From the NCBI GenBank assembly GCA_022036555.1, contig CM039133.1:45150718-45214717 (forward strand): a stretch of DNA of 64,000 nucleotides. The letters are read 5' to 3'. Made by a program: the position numbers and the translations under genes. This DNA is from Microstegium vimineum (taxonomy: Eukaryota > Streptophyta > Magnoliopsida > Poales > Poaceae). Below, piece after piece: positions 60,901 to 64,000 of the stretch; the first letter of the stretch is position 1; each line of letters opens with the position of its first letter. The notes beneath the pieces were generated by a model. That model ran no database searches. It worked only from the letters and a program-made list of their open reading frames with translations, and was not told the DNA's origin.

Positions 60901-61230
60901 GGTACCAGTTCTTCCATCCTTTGGTAGGCCTAGGCCATGAATGGAAGGCGTCTTTCCATAACCCTAGGCTAAAGCACTCGGATTTGAATGGGATGCGTTT
61001 GGCCTCGGCATTGATCAGATTGGTTGGGTCAAGATTTCCCATTGGGCCCAGGCAGTTGAAATTGGATTATTCAATGGGGATTACTACCTTGTTGTACAGT
61101 TCCTAGGTTTCAGAAAAATCAAAGAAAGAAAGGGGAAAAAGAATTACTAGATTGATGCGGGAGAGAAATTTGCAGAAATAAAGCGAGGAAGGAACAGATT
61201 TACCTTGGGGACGTTGAAGTTGATCGCCAT
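57950..61230 (-). pseudogene. Antisense plant mobile domain (PMD) gene, five exons
   Basis: Exons, each with GT/AG: 61230-61204 (MAINFNVPK), 61102-59642, 59570-59358, 59284-58769, 58699-57950. All lengths are multiples of three, so every intron is phase 0; total 988 codons. Exon 2 holds the plant mobile domain (related to the MAIN/MAIL1 family): W-rich start, LADVHMLTGLDV, GLDV-type and MWLNAHMYKVL-like motifs. Exon 4 has a basic PRKKRRLRLA patch, a likely nuclear signal, and a Pro/Ala/Thr linker. Exon 5 repeats SLFSF-VN-P-EDE twice, then a long coiled coil (about residues 100-220 of the exon). One in-frame TAA at 61069-61067, twelve codons into exon 2, interrupts it; a protein starting at the ATG at 61042 would be possible. 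Host PMD proteins act in gene silencing; the role in transposons is unknown. Confidence 0.9.
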
Positions 61231-61383
61231 TGGTGCTGTTCGAGTTCTGCTGGAAGAGGATGCTGCTGCTTGACTTCACGGACTGTTCTTCGGAGTCGCC
61301 GCTGGGGTCGCCGCCGAGGTTGAAAACGAGGGTAGGTGAAGGCAAAAGTAGGCTCAGGGTAAAGAATAGATTGGATGATGGTA

Positions 61384-61392
61384 ATTTTTATA
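61384..61392 (-). promoter_or_regulatory. TATA box of antisense PMD gene
   Basis: TATAAAAAT on the minus strand, 154 bases upstream of the first ATG, followed about 25 bases later by TTTACCCTGAGC. The second element has TATAAAG and the same TTTACCCTGAGC at matching places. It lies outside the LTR, so the antisense gene has its own promoter. Confidence 0.75.
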
Positions 61393-61633
61393 GGCCTGGT
61401 CACGGGTATTTTGGAATTTTCTTTGCACTAAGCAGGAATGTGGAAGGGTATGCAATAGGTATGTGTGGCAATCGAGGAGATATGATTGGATTTATAACTG
61501 TTCACGCTGCAGTCGCGGAATTTTGTTAATAAATTGCGGTTTTGCGCGCGGTAATCGAGGAAAGTCGTACAGTCGTCTTGGAGGGAACAGTTATGGTAGA
61601 GAGAATTTCGGCGCGTAAAATATTCTACACTCC

Positions 61634-61649
61634 AAAATTGGGGGGCATG
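61634..61649 (+). promoter_or_regulatory. Polypurine tract of gypsy element
   Basis: AAAATTGGGGGGCATG ends directly at the 3' LTR start (61650). The same word, inverted, borders the second element's LTR at 63280. Confidence 0.8.
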
Positions 61650-62688
61650 TGTTGAAATCATTTTTTGGCACGTGTCAAATGAGCTAAGACTTGTGTTGAT
61701 CGGTGGCTATTTTCTATCGGCATCGGAAAGTTATCAGTCGAATTTACCGATGAGAAAGAATGCTGCAGGAAAGATAAGTTTGTTGCCGATGGGAGATGGA
61801 TGATTCTTGTTGATAAGGATTAATTGGTGAAGTTAAGTCACCAGAACTGCAAAGTTGCGGATGCCGATTGCCGATGAGGAGATGTTGCCAATGCCGATTG
61901 CCGATGAGGAGATGATGCCGATGGGCATGGAGTGCCGATGGGTACAGGGTGATGTGGCGGTTGACGTCAGCAGAAGATTGTCGGTGGCGAAAGAAGGAAG
62001 TCGCGGATTGAAGGGATCTACCGATGGAAAGTTTTCATCGAAGGAAGGACATAAGGAAAGTGGTGATTTTTATACCAGTATTGTTATAGTAGTTTGAGTC
62101 TGACTCTTGCACAAGTCGTTTATTTCCTTAACAATAGAGTTGTCTGTTTAGGAAAATAATATTGTTATTTGGGTTCGGCTCCTGTGCGAGTCTGTTATTT
62201 CCTTAAAGTTAGGAGTTTTGTTTAGGGAAGGTACGAGTCGTGTCTCTGTACAACTCTCCATGCGGGAGTATAAATATATGCCCAAGGGCTGCGTATCAAT
62301 ATATCAATCTATCAAACAAATCAAATTACTCTTATTCTACTTTATTGCAATTTACCCTTTTTGCATTAGTCTTAGCTTATTTACGAGTTCCTCAAGCTTC
62401 GACGGGCTGCATCACCTTGATCTCCGTCAAACCCTTGCAAGTTCCGCGTGGGAGTAATCTGAGCTTTGACATCCGGGCGCATCGCTGTTGTCTCGTTCAG
62501 CTCTGCTCTAGTTATCCTGACCAAGTCTGAATCTTGGCATCCGGGCGTATCGCCGTTGTCCTGTTCAGATTTTGTTCTAGTTATCGTCCTTGTCGATTAA
62601 TTGGTCAAATCGACTGGCATACCTTGGATATCGAATTTTGGGTAATAGCCTGAGGTGTTCGCAGATCCTAACGCTTTTTGTGTCAACA
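61650..62688 (+). repeat. Gypsy 3' LTR
   Basis: Same length as the 5' LTR (1,039 bp), no length changes, about 37 substitutions by hand count, including four within the first twenty bases (TGTTGAAATCA instead of TGTTGACACCG). Confidence 0.94.
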
Positions 62689-62712
62689 GTTTGTTAAGAG
62701 GAATCGGAGGCC

Positions 62713-63279
62713 TGTTGACACAAAAAGTATCGGATCTGTGAACACCTCGGGCTTATACCCGAACTCTGTTTCCAAAGGTGTACCAGTCGATTTGACCAAT
62801 TAATCGACAAGGATGGTAACTAGAACAACGATGAACGAGACAACGACGATGCGCCCGAGCGTCAAGGCTTAGATTGCTCAAAAAACGGAACTCGCGAACT
62901 ATAATCAAATACTAGCATATAATCACTAGTTTCCATATCCATCTTCTTCACGATGAAACTTTCCATCGGTAGATTCCTTTAATCCGCAACCTTCTTCTAT
63001 TGCTATCGGCATCTTCCTGCTGGCGTCAGCTACATCATCTCGCATCCATCGGCAACATTCCCGATCGGCAATGTTTTCCTGTTTCCATCGGCAACACCCT
63101 TCTAATAAGCCAATGCCTTCTTTCGTTTCTTCAATATCTTGTTTCTATCAGCAATCCAATTGGTGGGATGCTGATGTGGATAAGGAAAAACAACCATCTT
63201 TCTACCGATCGGTGTAACTACCCTTCTACCGGTCAATGTATCCGGTTCATATTGACACGTACAAAAAACGGTGTCAACA
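62713..63279 (-). repeat. 3' LTR of second gypsy element (567 bp)
   Basis: TG at 62713 and CA at 63279. On its own strand it starts TGTTGACACCGTTTTTTG, like the first family's LTR, and ends with the AACACC...TGTCAACA type end. Rich in ATCGGCA words. Confidence 0.85.
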
Positions 63280-63526
63280 CATGCCCCCCAATTTCGGAGT
63301 ATAAAATATCTTATGCACCGAAATTTGCTCTATTGTAATCTTTTCTTCCAAAATACCACTGCCATTTTGATTACTACGCACCATTACTGTAAATTACCAA
63401 CAACTCCCGCAACTGTAGCACCAACAGTTACAATTCCTCGATCACCACGCAAATCGACGCGATATCCTTCCATATTCCCGCTCAGTCAGACAGGAAAAAA
63501 CTCGAAAATGCCCTTTAACCTAGGCT

Positions 63527-63532
63527 TATAAA
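63527..63532 (+). promoter_or_regulatory. TATA box of second PMD gene
   Basis: TATAAA 143 bases upstream of ATG 63670, with TTTACCCTGAGC just after it, as in the first element. Confidence 0.7.
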
Positions 63533-63669
63533 GACCACCGTCCGTCCTCTCTTTTACCCTGAGCTCACATTTTCACCTTCATCTCAACGTCATCCTCAAA
63601 GAGCACTATTCCAGCAGTGGTTCTTCTTCTTTCATCAGGAGGCACAAACCTTGCAAGAACTCTGCTTCA

Positions 63670-64000
63670 ATGGCGATCAACTTCATGGCTTCTGCGGTAA
63701 TCTCCCTTATTTCTTTGCTGTATATACTGCAGTTTTTATCCTTCTGCATCGCTTTACAATCCCTTCTTTCTCTCTTTCTTTGCTTTCTAGATCTAGAAAA
63801 TGCGCAACAAAATAGTGATTCCTACTGATCAAGAACACCTCTACTGTTTAGGCCCAATGGGGAATACCGATCCAACCAATCTTATCAACGTTGAAACCAA
63901 TCGCATCCCTTTTAGATCCGAGCATTTTGATCTAAGGTTATGGACAGATACTTTTCGCTCCTGACCCAAACTTACCAAGGGGTGGAAGAACTGGTATCTT
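63670..64000 (+). pseudogene. PMD gene of second gypsy element, 5' part
   Basis: Exon 1 is 63670-63696 (MAINFMASA, nine codons, then GT), the same length as in the first element. Exon 2 begins at 63797 after the second of two nearby AGs, because this leaves exactly 60 bases to the conserved ATG (63857), as in the first copy, whereas the earlier AG would open onto a TAG. It encodes LGPMGNTDPTNLI, close to LGPMGNLDPTNLI in the first copy. TGA at 63962-63964 stands where the first copy has Trp. The window ends inside the mobile domain. Confidence 0.83.

Larger units (their letters stand above)
49913..62688 (+). mobile_element. Full-length Ty3/gypsy (Tat-type) element with antisense PMD gene
   Basis: LTRs of exactly 1,039 bp at both ends, TG...CA, flanked by GTTTG at 49908-49912 and 62689-62693. 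Plus strand: gag, protease, reverse transcriptase, RNase H, a second RNase H, integrase (50992-57823). Minus strand, between integrase and the 3' LTR: a five-exon plant-mobile-domain gene (61230-57950). No chromodomain follows the integrase. The second RNase H after the first and the antisense gene fit the Tat/Ogre group. By eye the LTRs differ at about 37 sites (about 3.6%), mostly transitions, so insertion is old enough for decay but not ancient. Confidence 0.95.
62713..64000 (-). mobile_element. Second gypsy element, reverse orientation, partial
   Basis: Begins 24 bases after the first element, counting its target duplication. Its 3' LTR (62713-63279) and the GGGGGGCATG polypurine tract are in reverse orientation; then comes the promoter and start of its own PMD gene on the plus strand. 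The rest lies beyond the window. The LTR is about half as long as that of the first element, so this is a related but separate subfamily. Confidence 0.87.

Overview
This is a transposon-dense stretch of a grass genome, probably panicoid. The grass assignment is an inference. It rests on the combination of CACTA (En/Spm) elements with TNP2-type transposases, Tourist and Stowaway MITEs with grass-type ends, and a Tat-lineage Ty3/gypsy element carrying an antisense plant-mobile-domain gene. A run of 100 N at 26600-26699 marks an assembly gap. I recognise no convincing host gene; essentially every coding signal belongs to a mobile element and most carry stops or frameshifts.

Layout. 1-2421: right end of a CACTA element (E1) with the tail of a proline-rich/C48-protease gene. 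2771-12910: a complete 10,140-bp CACTA element (E2) on the minus strand, with matching ends and an AGC target duplication; it carries a TNP2 transposase gene and a Transposase_24/proline-rich/C48 gene. 12911-26599: AT-rich spacer holding a LINE tail, a 900-bp hAT element with an 8-bp target duplication, Tourist and Stowaway MITEs, a foldback-like element and a chimeric CACTA remnant. 26700-36454: a third CACTA element (E3) on the plus strand, its left end lost in or beyond the gap, again with two genes. 36455-48326: more MITEs, a SINE-like piece, and two GC-rich sequences whose A-tailed 3' ends look alike. 48327-49029: a TRIM retroelement in tandem form. 49913-62688: a full-length 12,776-bp Ty3/gypsy element with two 1,039-bp LTRs and GTTTG target duplications. 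62713-64000: the start of a second, related gypsy element in the opposite direction, only 24 bp away.

The most interesting system is in the gypsy pair. Each element carries, antisense to gag-pol and next to its 3' LTR, a separate spliced gene for a plant mobile domain (PMD) protein. In the complete copy I can trace five exons, every intron in phase 0, about 988 codons, with its own TATA box; the second element repeats the first exon, the intron position and the TATA/initiator region. Because the elements lie tail to tail, the two PMD genes diverge from a shared 2.4-kb block made mostly of two 3' LTRs. The gypsy sequence is also saturated, in LTRs and in coding regions of both strands, with the word GCCGAT/ATCGGC, which I cannot explain by codon use.

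How parts work together: in each CACTA element the TNP2 protein would cut the ends, the subterminal repeats would be the binding sites for an element-encoded protein, and the second gene ends in a Ulp1-type protease whose role in transposition is not established. All three protease copies here are damaged at or near a different catalytic position. The gypsy element would supply Gag, protease, reverse transcriptase with two RNase H domains, and integrase, but every one of these regions except the PMD 3' exons is interrupted or altered.
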